DNA from: Pseudomonadota bacterium
Lineage (GTDB): Bacteria > Desulfobacterota > Desulfovibrionia > Desulfovibrionales > Desulfovibrionaceae
Direction: 5' to 3'
Assembly (NCBI GenBank): GCA_023433925.1
Contig: JAEYTO010000036.1
Span: 1 to 40,749, forward strand
Length of the DNA: 40,749 nt
The position numbers and the translations under genes are program-made. Each line of letters opens with the position of its first letter. Positions within the stretch are counted from its first letter, which is position 1. Of this stretch, positions 23,411-31,831 are shown piece after piece. The notes beneath the pieces were generated by a model. The model was not told the DNA's origin, did no database searches, and worked only from the letters and a program-made list of their open reading frames with translations.

Positions 23411-24664
23411 TTAGACGACGAAGATTTTCTCTTCTCTGGGTTGCATGGCGATGCGGCCGGTCTTGCGGGCGTAGACCAGGGCCGCGGTCCTGTACACGAG
23501 GTGTCCGAGCTTGGACCAGGGCAGATAGGCGAAGAGCATGAACACGCTGATAAGGTGCAGATAGTACATGGGATAGGCCAGGACCGGGACGTTGGCCAGC
23601 CGCAGGAGCTCGCAGAACACGCCGGTCAGGGCCACGGCCCAGATGACTCCGAGCAGGTACCAGTCGTAGAAGCTGGAGCCGTGCTTGGAGGGTTCCTGGT
23701 TCAGGCGGCGCTTGGTCAGCACGACCAGGCCATACAGGAGCATGACCGCGCCGATGTTGGCCAGGATCTTCACCGGGCTCCACAGCGGCATGGGCGTGTG
23801 GCCCAGGGGCGCGATGAAGGGCAGGATCTTGCCGCCCCAGTGGGTCACGGCCACGATGGAGGTCACGATGAACAGGGCCACGAAGGCGTAGAAGAGCGTG
23901 AAGTGGCCGGTGAAGCGCTGCTTGTCCGACTCGGTCTCGCCGCACTGCTTCCACTTGGCGTGCGTGGCGACCTGGTTCAGGACCACGTCCTTGATGGCGT
24001 CGATCCAGCTGGTCTTCTCGTGCTGGCCCACGACGAAGGTCCTGGGCGTGGAGGACTCGAAGCCCTTGATGAGCTTCATGACACCTTTATAGAAGGTGAA
24101 GAGCACGAAGAGGGCCACGAGGCCGAAGATGGGGTCGATGGTGAAGTCGCCAGGGAAGAGCCCGCCGTACTTCACGGCGCCTTCTCCGGCCGGGGCCAGC
24201 ACGAAGTGGCCGGTCTCGTCCGTGACGAAGCGCGGGAAGAAGGTGCCGAGCTGGCCGGCCCGGATGCTCCAGATGATCAGGTAGAGCGCGGCCGGGATGC
24301 CCATGAGGATGGGCAGGTACTTGGAGGAGCTCATCCACTTGCCGATGATCGTGGGCTCGGCCACGTTGCGGTAGGCCATGTTGCGCATGGCCGCCATGAG
24401 GTCCGCCGGCTTGGCGCCCCGCGGGCACAGGTCCGAGCACGTGCCGCAGTTATGGCAAAGCCAGATGTCGATGTCGTTGACCAGCCGGTCCTTGAGACCC
24501 CACTGCGCCCAGACCATCTCCTTGCGGGGATAGGGGTTCTCGGCGGGAGCCAGCGGGCAGGCGACGCTGCAGGTGGCGCACTGATAGCACTTCTTCAGCG
24601 CGTCTCCGCCCACTGACTGGAGTTCTTGGACGAACTGGAGGTCGGCCTTGATCACGTTCGCCAT
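23411..24664 (-). CDS. qmoC: QmoC, membrane subunit of the quinone-interacting oxidoreductase
   Basis: A 417-residue fusion of an HdrC-like ferredoxin domain and a cytochrome b-type membrane domain. Residues 15-85 hold two 4Fe-4S motifs, CYQCATCSVACPLAP and CHNCGTCSDLCPRGAKP. About 125-395 contains five or six membrane helices with candidate haem histidines. It takes electrons from menaquinol and passes them to QmoA/QmoB and on to APS reductase. AGGAGG lies before ATG 24664; the qmoB stop is 13 bases upstream. Confidence 0.93.
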   Translation of the reverse strand: MANVIKADLQFVQELQSVGGDALKKCYQCATCSVACPLAPAENPYPRKEMVWAQWGLKDRLVNDIDIWLCHNCGTCSDLCPRGAKPADLMAAMRNMAYRNVAEPTIIGKWMSSSKYLPILMGIPAALYLIIWSIRAGQLGTFFPRFVTDETGHFVLAPAGEGAVKYGGLFPGDFTIDPIFGLVALFVLFTFYKGVMKLIKGFESSTPRTFVVGQHEKTSWIDAIKDVVLNQVATHAKWKQCGETESDKQRFTGHFTLFYAFVALFIVTSIVAVTHWGGKILPFIAPLGHTPMPLWSPVKILANIGAVMLLYGLVVLTKRRLNQEPSKHGSSFYDWYLLGVIWAVALTGVFCELLRLANVPVLAYPMYYLHLISVFMLFAYLPWSKLGHLVYRTAALVYARKTGRIAMQPREEKIFVV

Positions 24665-24677
24665 GATGCGTTCCCTC

Positions 24678-26984
24678 CTAGTAGCCCTTGAACGGGTTCG
24701 GCCCGATCTTGAGGATATAGTTGATGAAGTTGTCGATTAGCACCGGCACGCGGTCGTACTCGTCGATGGCGAGCTGCTCCTGGACCACGCGCTCGGGCTC
24801 CACGCCCAGGCGCTTGAGCGAGTCGGCGATGTTCACCATGCGCCTGTTGCACAGCTCCGAACCCTTGACGAAGTGGCACTGGTAGTCGTCGCCGAACTTG
24901 CAACCCAGCAGCATGACGCCGTCAGTGCCCTTGGACATGGCGTCGGCGATCCAGATGGCGTTGACCGAGCCCAGGCAGCGCACCGGGATGAAGCGCACGT
25001 AGGGGCTCCAGCGCAGGCCGCGCGCCGCGGCCATGTCGATGGCCGGGTAGGCGTCGTTCTCGCAGACGAGCACCAGGACTCGCGGGCCGCCCTTCTTCAT
25101 GTCGGGCGGGATCTCGATCTGCTTGATCATGGAGCCGATCATATCGACGTTGTAGTTGTCGAAGCTGATGACGCGCTCCGGGCAGGCACCCATGCACGTG
25201 CCGCAGCGGCGGCAGCGCGAAGGGTTGGGCTGCGGCGTGCCCTTTTCATCGTCGTCCAGCACGCCGAAGGGGCACTCCTCGGTGCAGCGCTTGCACTGCG
25301 TGCAGCGCACGAAGTTGAACTTCGGGTAGGTCGCGTCGCCCGAGCGCGGGTGCACGGCCATGCCGCGATTGGCCGAGACGAGACATTGGATGGCCTTGAG
25401 GGTCGCGCCGTTGGCGTCATCTTCGCCGCGGGCCATGAGCATGGGCTGGCGCACCGCGCCGGCGGCATAGATACCCGTGCGCCGGGTCTCATACGGGAAG
25501 CAGATGTAGTTCGAATCCGCGAATCCGTCGAAGAGCACCAGATCGGGCAGGGCCGGGCCTTGGCGGTACTGGAGGTTCAGGATCGGGTCCAGGGCCGTGG
25601 TGGGCACCATGCCCGCGGGCAGGACCACCAGGTCGGCCTGGACTTCGATGTCCTGTCCGACGAGCGTCTCGCGAGCCTTGACCGAGAGCTGGCCCCCGGA
25701 GTTGCCGATCTCGTAAACCTGGCCCTTGGCCAGCATGATGCCGGACTCGTTCTGGGCGGCCTTGTAGTAACGCTCGTTGATGCCCGGAACCATCATGTGG
25801 TCATAGAGCACGTAGGCCACGGAGTCCTTGTTGAACTCACGGACGTAGCGGGCCTGCTTGAGCGCGGTCAGGGTGCTGACCTCGTTGGAGAAGGGAATGT
25901 GCCGCACGCTCTCCAGCTTCTCGAAAACGAAGCCCGTGGCTTCCTCCTCCTTGGGCTGGTCCTTGGCGTCCGTGGCCTCGCCGGCGGGCGCGGGGTTCTT
26001 GATCTGCTCGCGCCATTCGGCGGCCTTCTGCAGGGCCTCATCCAGCAGAGCCTGCACACTGAGCACGAAGACCACGTTGCGCGCGGGTTGACCATCGCTG
26101 GGCCGGACGATCTTGCCGGCCTTGGCCATGGCTTCCAGTTCGACGGTCGTGATGATGTCCTTGGACTTGCCATAGCCGAGCGGCTCCAGGTATTCGGCGC
26201 CGATGGGCTTGAAGCCGGTGGCCAGGACCACGGAGCCGACCGGGAAGGCCTGACCGTTGGCCAGCTTGGCCTCGTACTTGCCGGGCGCACCCTTGAGCTC
26301 GGCCAGGGTCGTGCCGGTGTGGACCGTGATCTTGGGGTTGGCCTTGACCGCGGCGATCTTCTGGTCGATGCCCGTGTCGTGGGCGTCGGTATAGGGATAG
26401 GCCAGCGGCACGGTCTTATAGAGCTTGGCCGCGTAGCCGCCCAACTCCGGCTCCTTCTCAACCAGGGCCACGTCGTAGTCCAGGGCCGCGGCGTTGAGGG
26501 CCGCGGTCAGGCCGGCCCAGCCGCCGCCGAGGACCAGGATGGTGCGCACCGACTCGACGACCTGCGCCTCGGGCAGACCCTGCTTGGTGAGCTTGGTCAC
26601 GCCCATTTTCACGTAGTCCTGGGCCATGAGCTTGAGGTCCTCGGGCGTCTTGCCGGGCTCGGCCAGGCTGCCGTCGGGATTCTTGTAGCACATGACGCAC
26701 TGCTCGCGCAGGTTCACGCGGTCGACGAGCACGCCCGAGCCGAAGTCGAACACATCCCAGTCGACCCTGGGCGAGGTGCCGCAGACGCACACGGCGTCGA
26801 TGGCGCCGGAGTCGAGGTCGGCCTTGATGAGGTCGCGTCCTTCCTGGCTGTTCAGACGGGGATGGATCTTCACCACCGGGGTCAGGTCCCCGAAAAGATC
26901 CTTCACGTACTTGGACAATCCATCAAGGTCGAGGTACTGCCCGACGCTTGATTGATCAAAGTAGACTCCAATTTTCTGGGGCAT
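24678..26984 (-). CDS. qmoB: QmoB, HdrA/MvhD-like flavin and iron-sulfur subunit
   Basis: A 768-residue soluble subunit. It has an N-terminal HdrA-like Cys patch (VCVCGTSPR, EQCVMCYKNPDG), an FAD-binding motif ILVLGGGWAGLTAALNAAALD near residue 150, two 4Fe-4S motifs (CTQCKRCTEECPFG and CRRCGTCMGACPERV, about 570-625), and an MvhD-like end with RCLGSVNAIW and GCKFGDDYQCHF. Compared with QmoA next door, the FVQCAGSRDE-type segment is replaced by FVLSVQALLDEA and a stretch of about 50 extra residues. It relays electrons within Qmo, perhaps with flavin-based tuning. Confidence 0.93.
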   Translation of the reverse strand: MPQKIGVYFDQSSVGQYLDLDGLSKYVKDLFGDLTPVVKIHPRLNSQEGRDLIKADLDSGAIDAVCVCGTSPRVDWDVFDFGSGVLVDRVNLREQCVMCYKNPDGSLAEPGKTPEDLKLMAQDYVKMGVTKLTKQGLPEAQVVESVRTILVLGGGWAGLTAALNAAALDYDVALVEKEPELGGYAAKLYKTVPLAYPYTDAHDTGIDQKIAAVKANPKITVHTGTTLAELKGAPGKYEAKLANGQAFPVGSVVLATGFKPIGAEYLEPLGYGKSKDIITTVELEAMAKAGKIVRPSDGQPARNVVFVLSVQALLDEALQKAAEWREQIKNPAPAGEATDAKDQPKEEEATGFVFEKLESVRHIPFSNEVSTLTALKQARYVREFNKDSVAYVLYDHMMVPGINERYYKAAQNESGIMLAKGQVYEIGNSGGQLSVKARETLVGQDIEVQADLVVLPAGMVPTTALDPILNLQYRQGPALPDLVLFDGFADSNYICFPYETRRTGIYAAGAVRQPMLMARGEDDANGATLKAIQCLVSANRGMAVHPRSGDATYPKFNFVRCTQCKRCTEECPFGVLDDDEKGTPQPNPSRCRRCGTCMGACPERVISFDNYNVDMIGSMIKQIEIPPDMKKGGPRVLVLVCENDAYPAIDMAAARGLRWSPYVRFIPVRCLGSVNAIWIADAMSKGTDGVMLLGCKFGDDYQCHFVKGSELCNRRMVNIADSLKRLGVEPERVVQEQLAIDEYDRVPVLIDNFINYILKIGPNPFKGY

Positions 26985-26990
26985 TGGACG

Positions 26991-28232
26991 CTACCTCCCT
27001 ACCACGGTTTGAATGGCCTTGAGCGCGGCGCCGGTGGCCGACTGGGCCGACTTCATGACGTCCAGGGGCACCTTGGCGCAGCCGGCCGCGAAAATGCCCT
27101 GCTCGGCCCCGCCTATGATGAAGCCCTCCTCGTCCTTGGGCAGGTCGATGGGCAGGCCATCCACGGCGATGCTCGGCTGCATGCCGGTGGCCAGGACGAC
27201 CAGATCGAAGGCGTTCTGGGCCTTGATGCCCGTGATGGCGTCCTCGACGGTCACCAGGACCTTGCCGCCGGCGGTATCCTGGACCTCGGCCACCTTGCCC
27301 TTGATAGTCGTGACATTGGGGCTTGCGAGCACCTTCTGGAGGAAGGTTTCGTAGCGGCCCGGGGTGCGCAGGTCGATGTAGTAGATGGTGATGCGCACGT
27401 CAGGGTACTGCTCGAGCAGGTAGCAGGCCTGCTTGAGGCTGGCCATGCAGCAGATGTAGGAGCAGTAGTTCAGGTGGTTCTCGTCGCGCGAGCCGGCGCA
27501 CTGGACGAAGCAGACCGACTTGGGGGCGTTGCCGTCCGAGGGGCGCACGATCTTGCCGCCCGTGGGGCCGTTGGGCGAGGCCAGGCGCTCCATCTGCATG
27601 TTGCTGATGGCGTCCTTGATCTTGCCGCCGCCCAGGTTGGTCAGCTTCTTGAGGTCGTAGGGCTTCCAGCCGGTGGCCACGATGATGGAGCCGACATCGA
27701 GCTCGATCTCCTTGGCCGCCTCTTCGAGATTAATATAGCCGTCACCCGCCAGCTTCTTGAGATCCTCGGGCGTGGCCGCGTCCTTATCCAGCACGTAGCG
27801 GTGCGGGAAGGCGAAGGGCACGTCCATGTACAGGGGCTTGCGCGTGGCCAAGCCGAACTCGAAGGGGTTCTCGACTTCGGAGGTCAGGCCGGCGGCGACG
27901 TTCTTGAGATTGCTCCCGTTGGACAGCACGTAGCGGGGCTTGAGGCGCACCTTGACCTTGTAGGCGCCCTTGGTCCCCGTGACGGAAACGACCTCGGCCA
28001 ACGTGAAGATTTTGACCTTGTCCTTGGCCTTCTTGAGGCGCTGGAACTGGATCTCAAGACCGCACGAAGGAGGACACAGCTTGGGGAAATACTTGAAGAG
28101 CTGCATCACGCGCCCGCCGAGAAATGGATTTTTCTCGACAAGGTACACCTCGTGCCCCATCTCGGCGGCCTCTAGGGCGGAGGTGATTCCCGAGAATCCT
28201 CCGCCGATGACCAGTATACTTTTGCTCGACAT
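26991..28232 (-). CDS. qmoA: QmoA, HdrA-like flavoprotein subunit
   Basis: A 413-residue flavoprotein like heterodisulfide reductase HdrA. The FAD motif is ILVIGGGFSGITSALEAAEMGHEVYLVEK at the N-terminus. A Cys-bearing segment CPPSCGLEIQFQRL follows, then the HdrA-type VCFVQCAGSRDENHLNYCSYICCMASLKQA near residue 240. The end is GCAKVPLDVMKSAQSATGAALKAI. ATG 28232 follows GAGGAGG. It is the first qmo gene and lies 153 bases after aprA, beyond an intrinsic terminator. Confidence 0.94.
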   Translation of the reverse strand: MSSKSILVIGGGFSGITSALEAAEMGHEVYLVEKNPFLGGRVMQLFKYFPKLCPPSCGLEIQFQRLKKAKDKVKIFTLAEVVSVTGTKGAYKVKVRLKPRYVLSNGSNLKNVAAGLTSEVENPFEFGLATRKPLYMDVPFAFPHRYVLDKDAATPEDLKKLAGDGYINLEEAAKEIELDVGSIIVATGWKPYDLKKLTNLGGGKIKDAISNMQMERLASPNGPTGGKIVRPSDGNAPKSVCFVQCAGSRDENHLNYCSYICCMASLKQACYLLEQYPDVRITIYYIDLRTPGRYETFLQKVLASPNVTTIKGKVAEVQDTAGGKVLVTVEDAITGIKAQNAFDLVVLATGMQPSIAVDGLPIDLPKDEEGFIIGGAEQGIFAAGCAKVPLDVMKSAQSATGAALKAIQTVVGR

Positions 28233-28346
28233 GTGAAGTCCTCCTCAAATCTAGCGGGACTTGCCAACAAAATGGCCCAAGCCTAAGCCGGAGTCCCCCC
28301 AGTCTCCCGGATCAGGCCCAGGCCACTTTGCCGGAGTTTTTTAAAA

Positions 28347-28372
28347 GGCTGCGGGCCTTTCGGCCCGCAGCC
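28347..28372 (-). terminator. Intrinsic terminator between aprA and qmoA
   Basis: GGCTGCGGGCC/GGCCCGCAGCC (28347-28357 with 28362-28372) has a 4-base loop. On the minus strand TTTTAAAAAA follows. It should end most aprBA transcripts; qmo must then rely on readthrough or its own promoter. I could not pick a confident promoter in 28233-28346. Confidence 0.75.
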
Positions 28373-28385
28373 CTCTGAGGTCAGA

Positions 28386-30380
28386 CTAGTCCGGGATGAT
28401 CTGGTAGTAAGGCTTCTTGAAGAAGGTCGTCTTGTTCGTCGCGGGATCGTACTTCGAGTTCACGAAGCACTTCCACTTGGCGTCGTCCAGGCCCATGAAG
28501 TCACCACGGTAGAAGAAGCCGGGGTAACGGGACTCCTGACGGAAGTAGATGTGCTGCATGTGCAGGCGCACGGTCCACAGGCGGTGGAACTGCTCCCAGC
28601 AGCGCATAAGCTCGTGCAGGTCGCGGGCGGCCAGCTTCTGGCTGTCCTCTTCCATCATCTGGAGCAGCTTGAAGCCGGTCTCAAGCAGGGAGCCGGAGGT
28701 CACGTACATCGTGCCCACGCCTCCGCCGTACTCGTCGGAGCACTTCATGAGGCGCATCATGAAGTTCTTGGGCGTGATGTAGTTCGGGTTGACGACCGGA
28801 TCGGTCGAGGCGGCCTTGCCCTGCTCGAAGTTGTAGAAGGGAGCGTAGATCTCCTTGGCGAGATCGGCGGCCTTCTCCTTGAGCGAGGGCTTGAAGTCCT
28901 TGTGGTCCACGCACCAACGGACCATCTGCTTGCCGGCGATGCGGCCCTCGGCGTGGGAGCCGGAGGAGAACTTGTGGCCGGAGGCGCCAACGCCGTCAGC
29001 GCAGGTCCACAGACCGTTGACCGTGGTCATGCGGTTGTAAACCTTGCCGTTGTCGGCCTTGACCTTGTACTCCTCGGGAACCCAGGGCTCGTCCGGGCCG
29101 GAGACCCAGATGCCGCAGCAGCCGGAGTGAGAGCCGAGCAGGTAAGGCTCGGTGGGCATGATCTCGGAGCCCTTCTCCTCAGGCTTGATGTTCATGCAGG
29201 CCCACAGGTTGGCCTGGCCGACGCACATGTCGAGGAAGTCCTCCCAAGCCTCGGACTCCAGGTGCTTCTGCTGCTCGGGAGTCAGCTTGGCGAAGGTGGT
29301 CTGCAGGGCGGTGGCGGTGTCCATGTAGATGGGGCCACGGCCTTCGCGCATTTCGCGAAGCATCATGTGGTTGCGCAGGCAGGTCGGGATGATGTGACCC
29401 TTGGCGTAGCCGCGCTCCTCGTAGGGCTTGAGCATGGCGGCGTTGGTCGCGCAGTAGTCCTCGCCCTTGTAGTTGGTGGCCTTGGCCTTGAAGAGCAGGA
29501 ACCAGGCACCCACCGGTCCGTAGCCGTCCTTGAAGCGGGCGGGCACGAAGCGGTTCTCCATCATGGTCATCTCGGCGCCGACCTGCGAGCACATGGTGTA
29601 GGTGGAGCCGGAGTTCCACACCGGGTACCAGGCGCGGCCCAGACCCTCACCGGTGGAGCGGGGACGGTACACGTTCACCGCGCCGCCGCAGGCGACCAGC
29701 ATGGCATTGGTCTTGAAGACGTAGACCTTGTTCTCACGGGTGGAGAAGCCGACGGCGCCCGCGATGCGGTTGGGCGTGTTGGCGTCCAGGAGCAGCTTCA
29801 CGATGAAGACGCGCTCCAGGTAGCGATCCTGGCCCAGGGCGTTCTTGGCGGCCTCGGCCACGATGCACTTGTAGGACTCGCCGTTGATCATGATCTGCCA
29901 ACGGCCGGAACGCACGGGCTTGTCGCCCTTGCGCAGGGACTTGCCGGCCTTCTTGGCCTGGGCGCCGTCCAGGTTGTGGCCCTGCTCGTCCTTGATCCAG
30001 CAGGGCAGGCCCCACTCCTCGAACAGGTGCACGGAATCATCGACGTGGCGGCCCAGGTCGAAGATCAGGTCTTCGCGGACCAGGCCCATGAGGTCGGTGC
30101 GGACCATGCGCACGTAGTCGTCGGCCTTGTTCTCGCCAAGGTAGGTGTTGATGGCGGACAGACCCTGGGCCACGGCGCCGGAGCGCTCCATGGCGGCCTT
30201 GTCAACCAGCATGACCTTCAGGTCCTTGTACTTGCGGTCGACCCAGCTGCAGATCTCGTAAGCCGCGCCGCAGCAGCCCATGCCGCCGCCGACGAGCAGA
30301 ATATCGACATCCTTCTCGACGAGCTGCGGCTCGGCGATAGCCACACCCTGGGGCTTCACTTTGACAGGAATCGTGGGCAT
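28386..30380 (-). CDS. aprA: Dissimilatory APS reductase alpha subunit AprA
   Basis: A 664-residue FAD enzyme that reduces adenosine 5'-phosphosulfate to sulfite and AMP with AprB. The FAD-binding segment is VDILLVGGGMGCCGAAYE near residue 26. Conserved parts include AMERSGAVAQGLSAINTYLG, ACGGAVNVYRPRSTGEGLGRAWYP, ENRFVPARFKDGYGPVGAWFL and GVGASGHKFSSGSHAEGRIAGK. The start is ATG 30380 (MPTIPVKVKPQGV) after AGGAG, 8 bases away; the open frame upstream belongs to the gap after aprB. Cytoplasmic. Electrons arrive from Qmo through AprB. Confidence 0.97.
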   Translation of the reverse strand: MPTIPVKVKPQGVAIAEPQLVEKDVDILLVGGGMGCCGAAYEICSWVDRKYKDLKVMLVDKAAMERSGAVAQGLSAINTYLGENKADDYVRMVRTDLMGLVREDLIFDLGRHVDDSVHLFEEWGLPCWIKDEQGHNLDGAQAKKAGKSLRKGDKPVRSGRWQIMINGESYKCIVAEAAKNALGQDRYLERVFIVKLLLDANTPNRIAGAVGFSTRENKVYVFKTNAMLVACGGAVNVYRPRSTGEGLGRAWYPVWNSGSTYTMCSQVGAEMTMMENRFVPARFKDGYGPVGAWFLLFKAKATNYKGEDYCATNAAMLKPYEERGYAKGHIIPTCLRNHMMLREMREGRGPIYMDTATALQTTFAKLTPEQQKHLESEAWEDFLDMCVGQANLWACMNIKPEEKGSEIMPTEPYLLGSHSGCCGIWVSGPDEPWVPEEYKVKADNGKVYNRMTTVNGLWTCADGVGASGHKFSSGSHAEGRIAGKQMVRWCVDHKDFKPSLKEKAADLAKEIYAPFYNFEQGKAASTDPVVNPNYITPKNFMMRLMKCSDEYGGGVGTMYVTSGSLLETGFKLLQMMEEDSQKLAARDLHELMRCWEQFHRLWTVRLHMQHIYFRQESRYPGFFYRGDFMGLDDAKWKCFVNSKYDPATNKTTFFKKPYYQIIPD

Positions 30381-30458
30381 CTCGGTACTCCTGATTGCTG
30401 TAGTTTGCGCTTTCAGTTCCAAATCCGGCGCCCCGCCGCGCTGGCGGCGGGACGGCAA

Positions 30459-30932
30459 TTACACTTCGAGCTTCTTGTCGGCTTCGGCGACTTCGATCTT
30501 CTTGCCGAGAGCGGTCTCGGGCACGGCAAGCTGCGTCTCGGTGAAGAGCAGCTCGTTGTTGATGTCGCCCGGCTCGGGCTTGCCCTCGAAGGGCTTGATG
30601 GAGCCTTCAGGAGTGGTGCGGATGGGGAACTTGAAACGCTTGACTTCGCCGCTGCGGAACTTGACGGTCCACATGATGTCCTCGGCCGAGCGCATGGGAA
30701 TGGACGTGCCGCCCATGGGCGCGAAGTCGGCGTAAGGACGAGCGGTGATGGCGCCCTGCGGGCAGATCTTCACGCAGGAATAGCACTCCCAGCAAGCCTC
30801 GGGCTCCTGGTTGAACGCGCGCATCTCGTCAGGATCCAGGATCATCAGATCGTTCGGGCAGATGTACATGCATGCGGTCTTCTCGCCGCCCTTGCAGCCA
30901 TCGCACTTGCTCGGATCGACAAAGGTAGGCAT
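30459..30932 (-). CDS. aprB: Dissimilatory APS reductase beta subunit AprB
   Basis: A 157-residue ferredoxin-like subunit carrying two 4Fe-4S clusters: CDGCKGGEKTACMYICPNDL (residues 10-29) and CWECYSCVKICPQGAITARPY (about 47-67). The second half wraps around AprA in known structures; here it ends IEVAEADKKLEV. GGGAGG precedes ATG 30932. Gene order aprB-aprA is normal for Desulfovibrio. Operator-like palindromes lie about 125 bases upstream. Confidence 0.97.
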   Translation of the reverse strand: MPTFVDPSKCDGCKGGEKTACMYICPNDLMILDPDEMRAFNQEPEACWECYSCVKICPQGAITARPYADFAPMGGTSIPMRSAEDIMWTVKFRSGEVKRFKFPIRTTPEGSIKPFEGKPEPGDINNELLFTETQLAVPETALGKKIEVAEADKKLEV

Positions 30933-31055
30933 GTTGAACCTCCCAGCACTATAAGTAAGGGTTAAACCAACTCGACTTGCGCCGATTTATATGAAGAAAA
31001 AGCAGAGAGCTGCCCCCCTGCCTTCGCCTCCGCACGCGACCAGTCACTCAGCAGC

Positions 31056-31115
31056 TTGTGCGAGAAGTAACAAGCTCCGCCTGGCATGTCAAGGTGAAAG
31101 TGAAATATGTTACAA
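31056..31115 (-). promoter_or_regulatory. aprBA promoter with two Rex/HcpR-like palindromes
   Basis: On the minus strand TTGACA (31092-31087) and TACTTC (31069-31064) are 17 bases apart. An 18-bp palindrome TTGTGCGAGAAGTAACAA (31056-31073, plus strand) covers the -10 box. A second, AAGTGAAATATGTTACAA (31098-31115), lies just upstream of the -35 box. Both fit the TTGTnA...TnACAA form of Rex and the related HcpR motif. The leader to aprB is about 125 bases. Confidence 0.55.
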
Positions 31116-31378
31116 GCATCCAAACCTGTCCACACCGCCTGTGGCCTGGGTTCCGAGGACTTCGGCCTCGTTTGGCCTGGGTCCCGGGGCCGCCCAGGGC
31201 GGAAAGCGTTCCAAAAAGAACAAATGCCGAAGACGCATCGAACTTGGAACTTTTATACCTACGCTAAATAAAACTCAAGCCTTACTGCTTCGGCTTCGGG
31301 GCGGTTGACTCGGACGCCAGCGATGCGCCCACTTGCGACACTCCGGCTCGCCGAAAGCCAGGCCGAAGACCCGGCGCG
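31116..31378. other. Gap between the aprB promoter and the usp gene
   Basis: I see no gene here. Two TGGCCTGGGTYCC repeats (near 31141 and 31167) and small G/C hairpins lie in it, and an AT-rich patch follows at 31200-31275. Confidence 0.5.
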
Positions 31379-31831
31379 TCACTCCACCACCCACACCGCG
31401 CAGTCGCGGGCGTGCTGGATGATGCGCGAGGAGACGCTTCCGAAGAGAAACTCCTCCTCTCTGCTCACTCCCCTGCGGCCCACCACGACGGTGCCGAAGC
31501 CTTCCACCCGCTGCACGGACAGGATGTCCTGGGCTATGCTCGGCCCTTTGTAGGGAGCAAGCCGCTTCTCGATGCAGGCCTCGTCCACGCCCCGCTCGCG
31601 GAGGATATCCAGCGCATGGTCGAGGAACTTCGCGTACGCGGCCTTCTGCTCGCTCGTGCTCGCCCGCCACGCGGCCTCGTCCGGGAACAGGTCGCGGTCC
31701 GGGGTCTTGGCGATGCACAGGAGCAGGATTTCGGCCTCGCGCGCATGGCACAGCACGTCGCCCACATAGGCCACGGCGCGCTCGGAGTTCTCGGATGCGT
31801 CCACCGCGATGAGGATTCGCTTGGGGTTCAC
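31379..31831 (-). CDS. Universal stress protein (UspA family)
   Basis: A 150-residue UspA-fold protein. It begins at GTG 31831 (NPKRILIAVDASENSERAVAYV) with GGAG 7 bases before it. The ATP-binding pattern is visible near the end: TVVVGRRGVSREEEFLFGSVSSRIIQHARDCAVWVVE, close to the G-2x-G-9x-G(S/T) motif. The GTGA overlap with the stop of the kinase-like gene means the two are translated together. Usp proteins bind nucleotides or act as stress partners. The place beside sat and aprBA suggests a link to energy state, which is inference. Confidence 0.85.
   Translation of the reverse strand: MNPKRILIAVDASENSERAVAYVGDVLCHAREAEILLLCIAKTPDRDLFPDEAAWRASTSEQKAAYAKFLDHALDILRERGVDEACIEKRLAPYKGPSIAQDILSVQRVEGFGTVVVGRRGVSREEEFLFGSVSSRIIQHARDCAVWVVE

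Noticed and set aside
24873..26951. 692-residue open frame opposite qmoB
   Set aside because: It is antisense to qmoB, whose motifs are clear; there is no ribosome site or domain.
28551..30965. 804-residue open frame opposite aprA and aprB
   Set aside because: It mirrors the well-conserved apr genes and shows only GC-driven composition.
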